From Candidatus Hadersleviella danica (GTDB taxonomy: Bacteria; Chloroflexota; Anaerolineae; Promineifilales; Promineifilaceae), in the NCBI GenBank assembly GCA_016711405.1, contig JADJSZ010000025.1, positions 1 through 56,297 of the forward strand: a stretch of DNA of 56,297 nt, read 5' to 3'. Under the pieces are notes generated by a model, which saw only the letters and a list, made by a program, of their open reading frames with translations, had not been told where the DNA came from and did not search any database. Within the stretch, counting starts at the first letter, position 1, and the number at the start of each line of letters is the position of its first letter. Made by a program: the position numbers and the translations under genes. Below are positions 39,140-49,049 of this stretch, piece after piece.

Positions 39140-39850
39140 ATGGAAGTTCATTTTGGCATGGCGAAGGCCAGCAAATATGCCACCAGTGAGAGTGGCGACA
39201 CGTTTGAGATGGTGGAACGGCCGCACGGGGGCCTCTCTTTTGTGCTGGTAGATGGCCAGCGAAGCGGCAAATCGGCCAAAGCGATTAGCAACTTGGTTTG
39301 CCGCAAGGCCATCCAACTGCTGGGCGAGGGGGTACGCGATGGCGCGGCCGCTCGCGCCGCCCATGACTACCTCTACACCTATCGCGGCGGCAAAGTCAGC
39401 GCCACCCTCAACATCGTCTCGGTAGATGTCGAATCCAAAACGTTTGTCATCTCGCGCAACAACGAGGCTCCTGTCGTGCTGTACACGGCCGAGGCGGGTA
39501 TCACCCTGCTCGACGAGCCATCACACAGCATTGGTACAGGGCGGCGCACCAAACCGCTCATCACCGAGTTGCCCATCCAATTGGGCACACTGGTGGTGGT
39601 TTTTACCGATGGCTTGCGCCATGCGGGCAAGTACAACGGCAAAGAAACCTATGATTATGTGGCCACCATTCAGCGGCTGATAGATGCGGCCGAAACCAAC
39701 CCCCAGTTTTACGCCGACACACTCCTAGCCGAAGCCCTCGCCCTCGACGACGGCCGTCCCCGCGACGATGTCAGCGTCTTCGTCATCCTCGCCCAACCGA
39801 CCGAGGTGGAGAACGATGTGCGCCGCCTGAGCGGGCAGATGGGGATTTGA
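39140..39850 (+). CDS. SpoIIE-type PP2C Ser/Thr phosphatase
   Basis: 236 residues, catalytic domain only. Core motifs: FVLVDGQRSGKSAKA (Asp-Gly motif, about 35-49), VSATLNIVSVDVESKTFVIS, NEAPVVLY (about 113-120), LVVVFTDGLRHAG (Asp-Gly, about 155-167) and PRDDVSVFVIL (Asp-Asp, about 212-222), which bind the two metal ions. No receiver, PAS or GAF domain is attached, so it probably acts on an anti-sigma-factor antagonist or similar partner through a separate sensor. The neighbours give no partner gene. Confidence 0.85.
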   Translation: MEVHFGMAKASKYATSESGDTFEMVERPHGGLSFVLVDGQRSGKSAKAISNLVCRKAIQLLGEGVRDGAAARAAHDYLYTYRGGKVSATLNIVSVDVESKTFVISRNNEAPVVLYTAEAGITLLDEPSHSIGTGRRTKPLITELPIQLGTLVVVFTDGLRHAGKYNGKETYDYVATIQRLIDAAETNPQFYADTLLAEALALDDGRPRDDVSVFVILAQPTEVENDVRRLSGQMGI

Positions 39851-39937
39851 GAGATAGAGGAAGAGAGGGGGGCAGAGGAGCGGAGGGGCAGAGGGGAACT
39901 TGATAAGCTGAACTGCTGACAAGCTGAAATGCTGACC
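39851..39937. repeat. AGAGG and AGCTGAA repeats
   Basis: AGATAGAGGAAGAGAGGGG then GGCAGAGG units, followed by AGCTGAACTGCTGACAAGCT up to the ATG of the P-loop gene. They replace any Shine-Dalgarno. Confidence 0.6.
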
Positions 39938-40297
39938 ATGACTTCGAATCCAACACTCAAAATATCTATTGTGGGGCCGTGCGCGGCCGGGAAGAGTACC
40001 TTGCGACAGGCGTTGCACAGCGCGGGCTATCGCCATGTGCGCAACCCAGCCCAAGAACATTCTTATGTGCCCGATATGTGGCGCAAGCTCACCGCCCCCG
40101 ATGTGTTGGTTTATTTGGATGTGGATGAGGCCGCTTCGCGTTTGCGACGGCCGCAGGGGATAGACAGCGGCCGACACCTCCTCCAAAACCAACGCCTCGC
40201 CCACGCCCGCCAACACGCCCACCTCTACCTCAACACCAGTTCCCTCACCCCCACCGAAGTGGCTGAACAGGTGGTGGCGTTTTTGGCTCAACGGTAA
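39938..40297 (+). CDS. Small P-loop NTP-binding protein
   Basis: 119 residues from ATG at 39938; an in-frame ATG at 39929 lies within the repeat. A Walker A, GPCAAGKSTL (about 14-23), opens the protein. DVLVYLDVDEAASRLRRPQG (about 55-74) looks like a Walker-B/switch region followed by a LID-like stretch. LNTSSLTPTEVAEQVVAFLA closes it. The layout is that of small nucleotide or metabolite kinases (such as shikimate- or adenylate-kinase-like). The substrate is not predictable. Full length appears intact. Confidence 0.65.
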   Translation: MTSNPTLKISIVGPCAAGKSTLRQALHSAGYRHVRNPAQEHSYVPDMWRKLTAPDVLVYLDVDEAASRLRRPQGIDSGRHLLQNQRLAHARQHAHLYLNTSSLTPTEVAEQVVAFLAQR

Positions 40298-40302
40298 AAG
40301 CG

Positions 40303-40368
40303 TTATTCGTTACTTCGTTATTCCCAGTGACCAGCACCCCAATAACGAATAACCAATAACGAATCCCC
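40303..40368. repeat. Inverted array of GTTATTC heptamers
   Basis: CGTTATTCGTTACTTCGTTA on the left, AATAACGAATAACCAATAAC on the right, loop of about 20 bases. It lies between the convergent P-loop and TPR genes. Confidence 0.8.
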
Positions 40369-40370
40369 CC

Positions 40371-41192
40371 CTACCCACGGCCGAACAGTTTCCCCAACAC
40401 GCCCCCACCTTGGTCTAATTTTTGCTTCAGCGCCTGCGCCATTTTCTGGGCGGCAGGCATTTGCGGCTCGAGGCGCAATACTTGTTGGTTACACCGCTGA
40501 GCCTCCTCAAAATTTTCTTGCCGCCAATAAATCACGGCCAATTTGTGCCACAACTCAGCATTCGCTTTGTCAAAATGGATCGCTTTGCGGAATTGTTCAA
40601 TGGCTTTTTCGGTTTGACCAGCGGCCGTGTACGCATCCGCAATTTTGGATAACAGGCGCAACCGCTGGGGCACATTGGCCGCGTGAACGCTGGCTTGCTC
40701 CACCCAATGCTCCAACGCCTCTAAATCCCCCACTGCATGGGCATAGCTCACCTCGGCCGCCATCACGCGGTAATATGGCTCACTGTTTTCCTGCAAATAA
40801 TCCAGCACCAGCCGGGCGTTCTCGTGTTCACGGCCGTACACATACACCAACGCCTCGATAAAGTTAATCTCCACCAAATCGGGGGCGATGGCTTGCGCCT
40901 TTTCCAGCCATGCCATGCACTCCTCCAGCCCTTCTTCCACATAAGAACCATCTTTTTCGGCCGCCGCGTGCAACACGACATAGGCCACACCCGCAAAAGC
41001 CAACGGCTGGCAATCACTCTTCTGAAGTGTCATCAACGCCGAACGATACACGGCAGGGTCTCCCCGAAAACCATCCACCTCATCCAGCGCAATCTCATAC
41101 GACCGCAACCCCAATTCGCTCATGGCAGAATTGTTTGGCCACGGAATACGCTCAATGGCGGGGAGCATTTTTTCCAATAGTTCAGAACCCAT
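40371..41192 (-). CDS. TPR-repeat protein
   Basis: 273 residues. Tandem helix-pair (TPR) motifs are seen from about residue 90: ECMAWLEKAQAIAPDLVEIN, ARLVLDYLQENSEPYYRV, LLSKIADAYTAAGQTEKAIE, QFRKAIHFDKANAELWHKLA and VIYWRQENFEEAQRCNQQVL. The C-terminus is GGGVLGKLFGRG. No signal peptide, so it is a cytoplasmic scaffold for protein-protein contacts. Its ATG at 41192 is preceded by AGACTACT and AGCTGACAGG-type repeats. Partner unknown. Confidence 0.75.
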   Translation of the reverse strand: MGSELLEKMLPAIERIPWPNNSAMSELGLRSYEIALDEVDGFRGDPAVYRSALMTLQKSDCQPLAFAGVAYVVLHAAAEKDGSYVEEGLEECMAWLEKAQAIAPDLVEINFIEALVYVYGREHENARLVLDYLQENSEPYYRVMAAEVSYAHAVGDLEALEHWVEQASVHAANVPQRLRLLSKIADAYTAAGQTEKAIEQFRKAIHFDKANAELWHKLAVIYWRQENFEEAQRCNQQVLRLEPQMPAAQKMAQALKQKLDQGGGVLGKLFGRG

Positions 41193-41196
41193 AGTA

Positions 41197-41376
41197 GTCT
41201 CTCCGCTTGTCAGCCTGTCAGCTTTTCAGCCAGTCAGCTTGATTGGTGGCAATAAATTTTCCTACCAATATACCAAATCTTGAGGGTGGCGTGTAGCGAT
41301 GGGAGATAGAGATAGGGGTCTCTTAGTTGGCTAATAACCTATTACGCTCTTCTCTATCTCCTATCTCAGTGGCTTC
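41197..41376. repeat. CAGCCTGT array and AGATAG inverted array
   Basis: GTCAGCCTGTCAGCTTTTCA at 41208-41227 and AGATAGAGATAGG at 41303-41315, answered by CTCTATCTCCTATCTC at 41352-41367. The gap of 186 bases holds no gene. Confidence 0.7.
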
Positions 41377-41378
41377 CA

Positions 41379-42440
41379 TCACTTCACTAAAAAGACATAG
41401 ATGGTCTCTTCATCGAGCAAAAAGGTGGTCACAGAGGCAACTTCTGCCCCTTTCTGAAAAATCATAATGGTCGCGTTCATTTCCCCTTCGCTAATAGCAA
41501 GTAAACTCCACCCCAATTCAGCCAATTCTTCTTCATAGAAGAGTTGTACATCGGCGGCCGAGGCTTTGACCGTAAAGGCATAACTGCCCTCACCTTCCTC
41601 ACCAGCCACCGCTTCGGGCATGATAGGTATCTCGCGCCATTCGGCCGCAGGCTCGCCTACAGGGATGGGCAAAGGAAAATTAGAATTTGTCCCACTCCGG
41701 GTTCGGTGCACCTGTCGCTTCTTCCTCTAGCACAAACGAAACCGAGCCAATAATAGCCTCAAAGGCAGGCAAGCCCTCCTCGGGCCAACGATTATTCACG
41801 GCTAAGCCAAAGGCGAAAAAGGTCAAATCCTCGCGCGGGGCAAAGACCACAACACGCCCTTCCATGGCCTCGCCTAAAAACTCGCCCGTCACATCCGCCA
41901 TCAACCCCTCCGTTCCATCTACCACCAGCGGGGAAAATTCGCCCGGTATGATTTCCCCCATACTGGCTCCAGCATTGGCGATAAACCCTTCCAAAATTTC
42001 CTGCAAAGATTCTTCTGTGGGGGTCGTGTTGGTGGCCATAAAGATAAGTATTTCGTCATCTTCACTGACAATGCCCACCTGATTGGCTTGCACATCAATT
42101 ACAAAATCGCCTGCAGGCAAAAAGGAGAAGCCTGCTTGTGAAGCAACCACTCGCTCAACGGCCGTTTCGGTGGGTGTGGCTGTCGGTGTGAGGGTTGGGG
42201 AAGGGGTGGCCGTAGCCGTCGCCGTGGGTGTGTTCGTCGGTGGCACAGGGGTAGCTGTTGCTGTCGCTGTGGGGGTAGGTGTGGCGGTTGAGGTAGATGA
42301 AGCTGTCGCCGCGTTGAGGTAGCTGTGTGGCGGTAGGCGAACACTGATAGGCGTGGTTGCTCGGTACAAGCCAACTGAAATGCGGCCACAACGAAAGCAA
42401 CAAGACCAACCAAAAAGAGTTTATGGAATTTGAACATCAT
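41379..42440 (-). CDS. Lipoprotein with Thr/Ala/Pro linker and two unknown domains
   Basis: ATG at 42440/42437 gives MFKFHKLFLVGLVAF and a lipobox FQLAC. A low-complexity linker follows (TATPTPTATATATPVPPTNT). A domain of about 140 residues (GFSFLPAGDFVIDVQANQVG; EILEGFIANAGASMGEIIPG; MEGRVVVFAPREDLTFFAFG) is followed after a frameshift near 41695 by a second small domain (GSYAFTVKASAADVQLFYEE, ELGWSLLAISEGEMNATIMI). A further indel near 42345 lies in the N-terminal part. The first domain resembles surface lipoproteins of the DUF/PsbP-like kind; the second is a short beta/alpha unit met in similar proteins that use the phrase FYxxxLxxxGW. Function is unknown. Confidence 0.6.
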
Positions 42441-42568
42441 GTATCCTTTGCGATGCAATAGTAGGGGAAGTAGCCCAAATGCTTAACCCTCCCATTTGGC
42501 AGAAAGACGGCCGAGTGTAGCAAAAGCATTGTAGGTGTCAACCAGCTATTGCCCTCCTCCCTGTAAAC

Positions 42569-42602
42569 AAAAAGGCTCTCCTGTTGCCAGAAGAGCCTTT
42601 TT
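42569..42602 (-). terminator. Intrinsic terminator after groEL
   Basis: AAAAAGGCTCT, a 12-base loop, AGAGCCTTTTT: an 11-bp stem flanked by A's and T's. In the minus direction it ends the groESL transcript 55 bases after the groEL stop; it may also work in the other direction. Confidence 0.85.
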
Positions 42603-42656
42603 CACACAACTCACAAGCCACACAATGACGTGTAACCTGTAACTTGTAACGTTAAT

Positions 42657-44288
42657 CTACATCATACCGCCGGGGGGCATCGAGGGCATCCCTTCTTCCT
42701 TGGGAATATCGGTGATGAGCGCTTCGGTGGTCAAAATCATGGAGGCGATGCTGGCCGCGTTTTCCAACGCGCCACGAGTCACCTTGGCAGGGTCAATAAT
42801 GCCCGCCTTAATCATGTCCACATATTCGCCTGTCAAGACATCGTAGCCCAAGTTGTGGTTGTTTTGCGCTTTTTGAGCGTTGGCCACATTTTGGATGATG
42901 ACATCGCCATGTTGGCCCGCGTTTTGAGCGATTTTACGCATCGGGGCCAGCAGAGCTTGGCGGAGGATATTCACACCAGTGGTCAGGTCGCCCGCAGGCA
43001 CTTCCACACCATCCAAAGCGGAGAGGGCGTTGATGAGAGCCACACCACCACCGGGAACAATCCCTTCTTCCACGGCAGCGCGGGTGGCGCTCAAGGCATC
43101 TTCCACGCGGTGTTTCTTTTCTTTCAATTCCACTTCAGTGGCGGCACCTACACGGATGATAGCCACACCACCAGCCAATTTGGCCAGACGCTCTTGCAGC
43201 TTCTCACGGTCGTAATCAGAGGTGCTACGCTCGATTTCCACCTTGATTTGCTCCACGCGCCCCTTGATTTCGTTGCTGTCGCCAGCACCATCCACCACGG
43301 TGGTGTCGTCTTTGGTGGCCACAATCTTGGCCGCCCGACCCAAATCAGCTACCGTAACCGAATCGAGCTTGCGGCCCATTTCTTCGGTGACAACAGTTGC
43401 GCCTGTCAAGGTAGCAATGTCTTGCAACATCGCCTTGCGACGGTCGCCAAAGCCGGGGGCTTTTACGGCCAGCGCGTTAATCATGCCACGCAATTTGTTC
43501 AGCACCAGCGTGGCCAAAGCCTCGCCATCCACATCTTCGGCAATGATGACCAAGTTGCGGTTGCCTGTTTGCAAGACCTTCTCCAAAACGGGGATGAGGT
43601 CTTGGGCGGAGCTGATTTTCTTGTCGTGAATCAAGATGAAGGGGTCTTCGATGACCGATTCCATCGTGTCGCTGTTGGTGATGAAGTAGGGGCTGAGGTA
43701 GCCACGGTCGAATTGCATCCCTTCCACGTATTCGGTTTCGAATTCGAGCGAGCGGGATTCTTCGACGGTGATAACGCCATCACGGCCGACGCGATCCATC
43801 ACATCGGCAATTAAACGGCCGATGCTGGGGTCTTGCGCCGAAATCGAAGCGACCGAGGCGATGTCCTCTTTGCTGTCAATCGGCACAGCCATGTCGCGGA
43901 TGCGCTTGGAAAGAGCGGCCACCCCAATTTCGATGCCTTGTTTGAGCATCATGGGATTCGCGCCAGCGGCCACGTTCTTCAGACCTTCGTTGACGATGGT
44001 TTGAGCCAAAACGGTGGCGGTGGTGGTGCCGTCGCCAGCGATGTCGTTGGTTTTGGTAGCGGCTTCCTTTAAGAGTTGGGCGCCCATGTTTTCGTAGGGG
44101 TCTTCCAACTCGATTTCTTTGGCGACAGTTACGCCATCATGGGTGATGGTTGGTGCGCCAAATTTCTTGTCGAGGGCGACATTGCGCCCTTTGGGGCCAA
44201 GGGTGGTGGAAACGGCATTGGCGAGGGTGTCAATGCCCGTCTTGAGTTTGCGACGTGCTTCTTCAGAAAAAATAAGTTGCTTTGCCAT
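42657..44288 (-). CDS. groL: Chaperonin GroEL (60 kDa)
   Basis: 543 residues, close to the usual 540-550. It starts AKQLIFSEEARRKLKTGIDT. ATP-binding: LGPKGRNVALD, and GDGTTTATVLA (about 85-95, with the hydrolytic Asp). The apical domain includes GYLSPYFITNSD (about 196-207). The C-terminal tail is short and Met-rich (GMPSMPPGGMM). GroEL forms the double ring that refolds proteins with GroES. It lies downstream of groES with a 95-base gap filled by an inverted AGTCAGC-type array, an unusual insertion within a groESL operon. Confidence 0.97.
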   Translation of the reverse strand: MAKQLIFSEEARRKLKTGIDTLANAVSTTLGPKGRNVALDKKFGAPTITHDGVTVAKEIELEDPYENMGAQLLKEAATKTNDIAGDGTTTATVLAQTIVNEGLKNVAAGANPMMLKQGIEIGVAALSKRIRDMAVPIDSKEDIASVASISAQDPSIGRLIADVMDRVGRDGVITVEESRSLEFETEYVEGMQFDRGYLSPYFITNSDTMESVIEDPFILIHDKKISSAQDLIPVLEKVLQTGNRNLVIIAEDVDGEALATLVLNKLRGMINALAVKAPGFGDRRKAMLQDIATLTGATVVTEEMGRKLDSVTVADLGRAAKIVATKDDTTVVDGAGDSNEIKGRVEQIKVEIERSTSDYDREKLQERLAKLAGGVAIIRVGAATEVELKEKKHRVEDALSATRAAVEEGIVPGGGVALINALSALDGVEVPAGDLTTGVNILRQALLAPMRKIAQNAGQHGDVIIQNVANAQKAQNNHNLGYDVLTGEYVDMIKAGIIDPAKVTRGALENAASIASMILTTEALITDIPKEEGMPSMPPGGMM

Positions 44289-44383
44289 GGTTGAGAATCT
44301 CCTGTGAGCTTGTCAGCGAGTCAGCGGGTCAGCTAGTCAGCTAAAAGCTGAAATGCTGACTGGCTGAAATACTGACCAGCTAA
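44289..44383. repeat. Inverted array of GTCAGCNN octamers between groES and groEL
   Basis: GTCAGCGAGTCAGCGGGTCA at 44312-44331, answered by CTGAAATGCTGACTGGCTGA at 44348-44367. The period is 8 here. GAGAATCTCCTGTGAG (just before the groEL ATG on the minus strand) contains the GGAGATTCTC ribosome-binding region. Confidence 0.78.
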
Positions 44384-44674
44384 TTAGCCTTGAACAATTG
44401 CCAGAACGTCCGATTCCTTGAGAATCAGCACTTTTTTGCCTTCCAGTTTGATTTCGGTGCCAGCGTATTTGGCGAATAGCACCACATCGCCCTCTTGCAC
44501 ATCGAGGGCGATGCGCTTGCCTGCGTCGTCGCGCAAGCCGGGGCCAATGGCCAAAACTGTCCCCTGTTGGGGTTTTTCGGAGGCGGTGTCGGGCAACACG
44601 AGGCCAGAAGCGGTGGTGGTTTCCTTTTCTTTGGGTTCCACAACCAAACGGTCACCTAATGGTTTGATATTCAT
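44384..44674 (-). CDS. groS: Co-chaperonin GroES
   Basis: 96 residues. It starts MNIKPLGDRLVVEPKEKETT. The mobile loop TTASGLVLPDTASEKPQQGT (about 19-38) binds GroEL. The roof/turn region is DVVLFAKYAGTEIKLEGKKV. It caps the GroEL cavity. AAGGAGAGTAACC precedes the ATG, a good ribosome-binding site. A CIRCE operator and promoter lie 115-180 bases upstream. Confidence 0.97.
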   Translation of the reverse strand: MNIKPLGDRLVVEPKEKETTTASGLVLPDTASEKPQQGTVLAIGPGLRDDAGKRIALDVQEGDVVLFAKYAGTEIKLEGKKVLILKESDVLAIVQG

Positions 44675-44789
44675 GGTTACTCTCCTTGTGATGAGTATTG
44701 AGCCAATCTAAATCAGGTGCAACGCACAGGTGCATTGCCCCTAAAAGTAATTTCGTTTTGTAAAGCGTAGAGGGGGTGTCTCAGCATTT

Positions 44790-44816
44790 TTAGCACTGTG
44801 GTGATGAGAGTGCTAA
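44790..44816. promoter_or_regulatory. CIRCE operator (HrcA binding site)
   Basis: TTAGCACTG, nine bases, GAGTGCTAA: one mismatch from the CIRCE consensus TTAGCACTC-N9-GAGTGCTAA. It lies just downstream of the -10 of the groES promoter, so HrcA should block early transcription. A lone half site, GAGTGCTAA, lies further upstream at 44880-44888. Confidence 0.93.
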
Positions 44817-44825
44817 GACAGGTTG

Positions 44826-44854
44826 AATCTTAACAGGTTTTTTATCACTGTCAA
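44826..44854 (-). promoter_or_regulatory. Promoter of groES-groEL
   Basis: On the minus strand: TTGACA (44854-44849), a 16-base spacer, TAAGAT (44832-44827). The CIRCE begins about ten bases further on. Good match to the vegetative consensus. Confidence 0.78.
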
Positions 44855-44949
44855 GCGTTTTTTGTCAGGTTTTTGGTTAGAGTGCTAAAAGTGGGATTCG
44901 GCCGCCGCCCCACCAGAGAAAACAATAGCCAGCACAAATAAGAAGGGTG

Positions 44950-45028
44950 TAAGAGGGTTATTCGTTACTGGTTACTCGTTATTGATGGCACTTGGGCAAA
45001 CCAATAACGAATAACCAGTAACAAATTA
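44950..45028. repeat. Inverted array of GTTATTC heptamers
   Basis: GGTTATTCGTTACTGGTTAC and TCGTTATTG on the left (44955-44983), CAATAACGAATAACCAGTAA on the right (45001-45020). It lies between uvrA's stop and the groES promoter region. Confidence 0.8.
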
Positions 45029-47756
45029 CTACCCCACTCCCCCATTCAGGTACGGCCGCAAAAACTCCCCCGTATACGACGCAGGGTTCTGCGCCACCTC
45101 TTCGGGCGTGCCCTTGGCAATAATCTGCCCGCCGCGTGCCCCACCCTCTGGCCCCAAATCCACAATGTAATCCGCCACCTTAATAATGTCCAGATTATGC
45201 TCGATAATCATGGCCGTGTTGCCCTTATCCACCAGCTTGTTCAAGGCCACAATCAGCTTGGCCACATCGTGCGAGTGCAAGCCGACTGATGGCTCATCCA
45301 AAATGTAGATGGTGCGCCCCGTGGCAATTTTGGAGAGTTCACGGCCGAGTTTGACCCGTTGCGCCTCCCCGCCGCTCAACGTCGGCGCGGGTTGGCCCAG
45401 TTTGATGTAGGTCAGTCCCACATCCACCAGCGTTTGCAACTTGCGCTTAATGGGGGCAATCGCGTCGAAAAACTCGAGTGCCTCTTCGATGGTCATCTCC
45501 AACACTTCCGAGATATTTTTGCCTTTGTATTTAACCTGCAACGTCTCCCGGTTGTAGCGCGTGCCGTGGCACACCTCGCAGGGCACGTAAATATCGGGCA
45601 AAAACTGCATCTCGATGCGGTTGACGCCCTGCCCCTCACACGCTTCGCAACGGCCGCCCTTCACATTAAAGCTAAACCGCCCCGACTTGTAGCCACGCAC
45701 CTTGCTCTCGTTCATGGCGGCAAATAAATCGCGCAGGGGGCCAAAAATGCCCGTATAGGTGGCGGGGTTGGAGCGGGGGGTACGGCCGATGGGCGACTGG
45801 TCAATCTCCACCAATTTGTCCACCGCCCCCAACCCCTCAATGCTTGTGTGGGCACCGGGGCGCACTCGCGATTTATAAAACACCTGCGCCAGCCGCTTGC
45901 TGATAATGTCCATCAACAACGTGCTCTTGCCGCTCCCACTGACCCCCGTAATGCAGACCAATTTGCCCAGCGGGATTTCGACATCCACGTTTTTGAGGTT
46001 GTTTTCGCTGGCTCCCACCACCTTAATCACCTCACCCGTGCCCTTGCGCCTCTGCTCGGGCACGGGGATGCGCAACGCGCCGCTCAGGTAGCCGCCCGTC
46101 AGTGAGGTTTCATGCGCCATGAGTTGTTCGGGGGTGCCTTCGGCCACAATTCGGCCGCCATGCACCCCTGCCCCCCTCCCAAATCAATAATCCAATCCGA
46201 TTCCCGCATCGTGTCTTCGTCGTGCTCCACCACCAGAACGGTGTTGCCCAAATCCCGCATCCCCTTCAGGGTGCGAATCAGCCGGGCGTTGTCCCGCTGG
46301 TGCAAACCGATGCTTGGCTCGTCTAGCACATACAACACACCCATCAGTTGGCTCCCAATTTGGGTGGCCAGACGTATCCGTTGCGCCTCCCCCCCACTGA
46401 GCGAACCCGCCGAACGGTTCAGGGTCAAATAATCCAGCCCCACGTCTATCATAAAGCGCAACCGCTCCCGAATCTCTTTGAGGATGCTGTGGGCAATCAT
46501 CTGCTCGCGGTTGGCCAAGGGGGTGGTGGCTGGGTCGGCCAGCATATCCCCCCACTCGAGGGCGGAACTGACGGGCATGTGGGTGATGTCCACGATGTTA
46601 CGGCCGTCTATCGTCACCGCCCGCGCCACAGGGTTCAGCCGCGTGCCAGCGCACGTCTCGCATGGCTGTTCCGACATGTACTCTTCGATTTGGTTGCGCA
46701 CATAATCGGAGGTCGTTTCGCTGTAGCGGCGTTGCAAATTGTTGACAATCCCCTCGAATTTGGTGCGGTAGATGCGCTTCGCGCCCTCGCGGTTTACATA
46801 TTCCACGGCCACTTCTTGGCTACTGCCGTGCAACACAATTTTTTGTTGCGCTTTATTTAATGTGCCAAAGGGCTTGTTCAGCGGGATTTGGAAATGGGTG
46901 CAGGTCGCCTCCAAAATTTGCCAGTAATACCCCTGTTTGTCGTCTGTCGGCCATGCGGCGATGGCGCCCTCTTGGAGCGATAACTCGGGGTTGGGGACTA
47001 TCATCTCGGGGTCAATGACCCGTTTGACCCCCAGCCCTTGGCAATCGGGGCAGGCTCCGTGGGGGGTGTTAAAGCTAAAACTGCGTGGCTCAATTTCGGG
47101 GATGCTGGTGCCGTCGTAGGGGCAGTAGAGGTGTTCGGAGTAGAGCAAATCCACGGCCGCCTCGGGGTTGGTCACATCGTTAATGATGACGATGCCGCCC
47201 CCCAGCACCAGCGAGGTTTCGATGGAGTCGGTCAGGCGGGTGCGAGCAGACGTGCGCTCTTCCTCGCTCTCGGCCGTGTGCTTAATCACCAACCGATCCA
47301 CCACCGCCTCGATGGTGTGGTTTTTGTACCGGTCAAGCTCAATTTGCTCCTCCACTTGGTGCAATTCCCCATTGACTCGCACCCGCACAAAGCCCGCCTT
47401 GCGCACATCCTCGAACACCCCTTGGTGGTTGCCCTTCCGCTCTTTAATCAGGGGAGCCAAAATTTGGATGCGCGTGCCGTCGGGCAACGCTTGCACTTGT
47501 TCGACGATTTGCTCGGCCGATTGCGGCCGTACGGGACGGCCGCACTGCGGGCAGTGGGGCGTGCCCGCCCGCGCATAGAGCAGGCGCAAATAGTCATACA
47601 CCTCGGTCACGGTGCCCACCGTGGAGCGGGGGTTGTGGCTGACCCCTTTTTGGTCAATGGAGACGGCCGGGCTTAACCATTGCGCGGAATTTCGACATCA
47701 ATGTTTTTGAGGTTGTGTTCGCGCGCCCCGCGCACGATGATTTTATCGAGGGTCAT
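45029..47756 (-). CDS. uvrA: UvrA, excinuclease ABC subunit A; first P-loop missing
   Basis: About 909 residues; UvrA proteins usually have about 940-960. It starts MTLDKIIVRGAREHNLKNID at 47756. Right after EIPRN the sequence jumps (near 47676) to LSPAVSIDQKGVSHNPRSTV. The expected stretch with Walker A (GLSGSGKSS) and about 50 residues is absent, and the join is out of frame with a TAA. Downstream, the zinc-finger part, signature LSGGEAQRIRLA and Walker B/D-loop of the first ATPase are present. The second ATPase is complete: GVSGSGKSTLL, LSGGEAQRVKLG, CEACEGQGV...CEVCHG zinc finger. Another frameshift lies near 46150 in a C-run. It acts in nucleotide-excision repair with UvrB and UvrC. The deletion is either an assembly error or a real lesion. 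Confidence 0.88.
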
Positions 47757-47763
47757 AGGACAA

Positions 47764-47882
47764 GATAGAGGGTAGAGATAGAGATAGAGGCAGAGATGGT
47801 TATTTAGCCAACTGAGATAGAGGCAATCAGGTTGCTTCACCAACCAGTTACCCCTCTATCTCTATCTCCCATCTCTATCTTT
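47764..47882. repeat. Inverted array of AGATAG units
   Basis: AGATAGAGGGTAGAGATAGA on the left (47764-47790) and CTCTATCTCTATCTCCCATC on the right (47853-47880), with a second AGATAGAGG inside. It is the longest member of this family. The following 165 bases up to the carboxypeptidase gene hold no array. Confidence 0.8.
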
Positions 47883-48048
47883 TTTTATAGAACTTTTGTT
47901 TTATATTGTAACATCAACCAGCGATTCTAACACTTTGGATGAGCGGATTCCATTAAAAAATGAGTAACGAATGATGAGGATTGAGTCATGTCGGGAGAGG
48001 TGGGGATAATCTAGGGTCACTCATTCTTTGGCTCCTTATTTCCTGACC

Positions 48049-48984
48049 ATGTTTAAACGATTGCCCTTCTTTTTCGCCCTTTTTGGGCTGATGGCGTGTG
48101 CGCCAGCCACGGCCGTAACCCCATCGCCCGCGCCCCTCGCCGACACAGCCGTCGCCTTGGCCACGGTTTCCTCCCAACCCGTGGCCAGCCCCACCGCGCC
48201 CCCGACGATTACACGCACGGCCACGCCGCTCCCCGCCACCCAGCCGCCCCCTTTTACCGCTACGCCCATCCCCACGGCCACGTCTAGCCCCACCCCCGCG
48301 CCGACGTTTACGCCCAGCCCCACGCCGTTGCCCACCACGGCCGCGCTCTGCACCGACCGCATCCCCAGCCCCGACGATTTGCTCGTGGTGGTGACGGGCA
48401 TCTACGCCCTCAGTGCCCGCTACGAACCGCCCGACATTGTGCCCCTGAGCGACTTTTTTGGCCCCGACGTGACCAAAGGCTACCCCAGCACCATCCGCGC
48501 CATCGTGGTGGAGCCGTTGCAACGGCTGATTGGCGACATGCAAGCGGGGGGGCTACGGCCGCAAATCATCTCGGGCTATCGCAGTTACTCCTCGCAAGCG
48601 ATTGCCTTCCAAAAATGGGTGGAGCGGGAACCTGAACGCGCCACCATGCTCAGTGCCCGGCCGGGGCACAGCGAACACCAATTGGGCACAACGGTGGATT
48701 TCGGCTCGCCCACGCTCTATGAATATGTGGAAGGGGCTGAACCCACGCTGGAATTTCACACCTATTTTTTAAAACGCCTGAGGGGACATGGCTGTTAGAA
48801 AATGCCCACCGCTACGGCTTCACCCTGAGCTACCCCCGCGAAGCGCAAGGGGGTGACGGGCTTTTTCTATGAGCCGTGGCATTATCGCTATGTGGGGGTG
48901 GAAATGGCGAACTTGCTCAAGGAGAACAACATCTCTCTGACTGAGTATTTGCTGGTCAACAATCCGCTACCGTGTGGGGAGTAG
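48049..48984 (+). CDS. VanY-like D-Ala-D-Ala carboxypeptidase lipoprotein (M15B)
   Basis: About 312 residues, two frameshifts near 48768 (T-run) and 48848 (G-run). ATG at 48049: MFKRLPFFFALFGLMAC is a lipoprotein signal (LMAC). A Thr/Pro-rich linker follows (TITRTATPLPATQPPPFTAT), spanning the wall. The peptidase domain has IISGYRSYSSQ, the zinc site HSEHQLGTTVDFG (His and Asp) and, after the shifts, FFYEPWHYRYVG (catalytic Glu and zinc His). The enzyme trims the terminal D-Ala of peptidoglycan stem peptides. It ends NNPLPCGE at TAG 48982. Confidence 0.85.
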
Positions 48985-49049
48985 CGCTTTGGTTATCTTG
49001 ACATAAAAGCGTATAATGAACCGCATCACGAATCCCCAGCAAATAGCCC

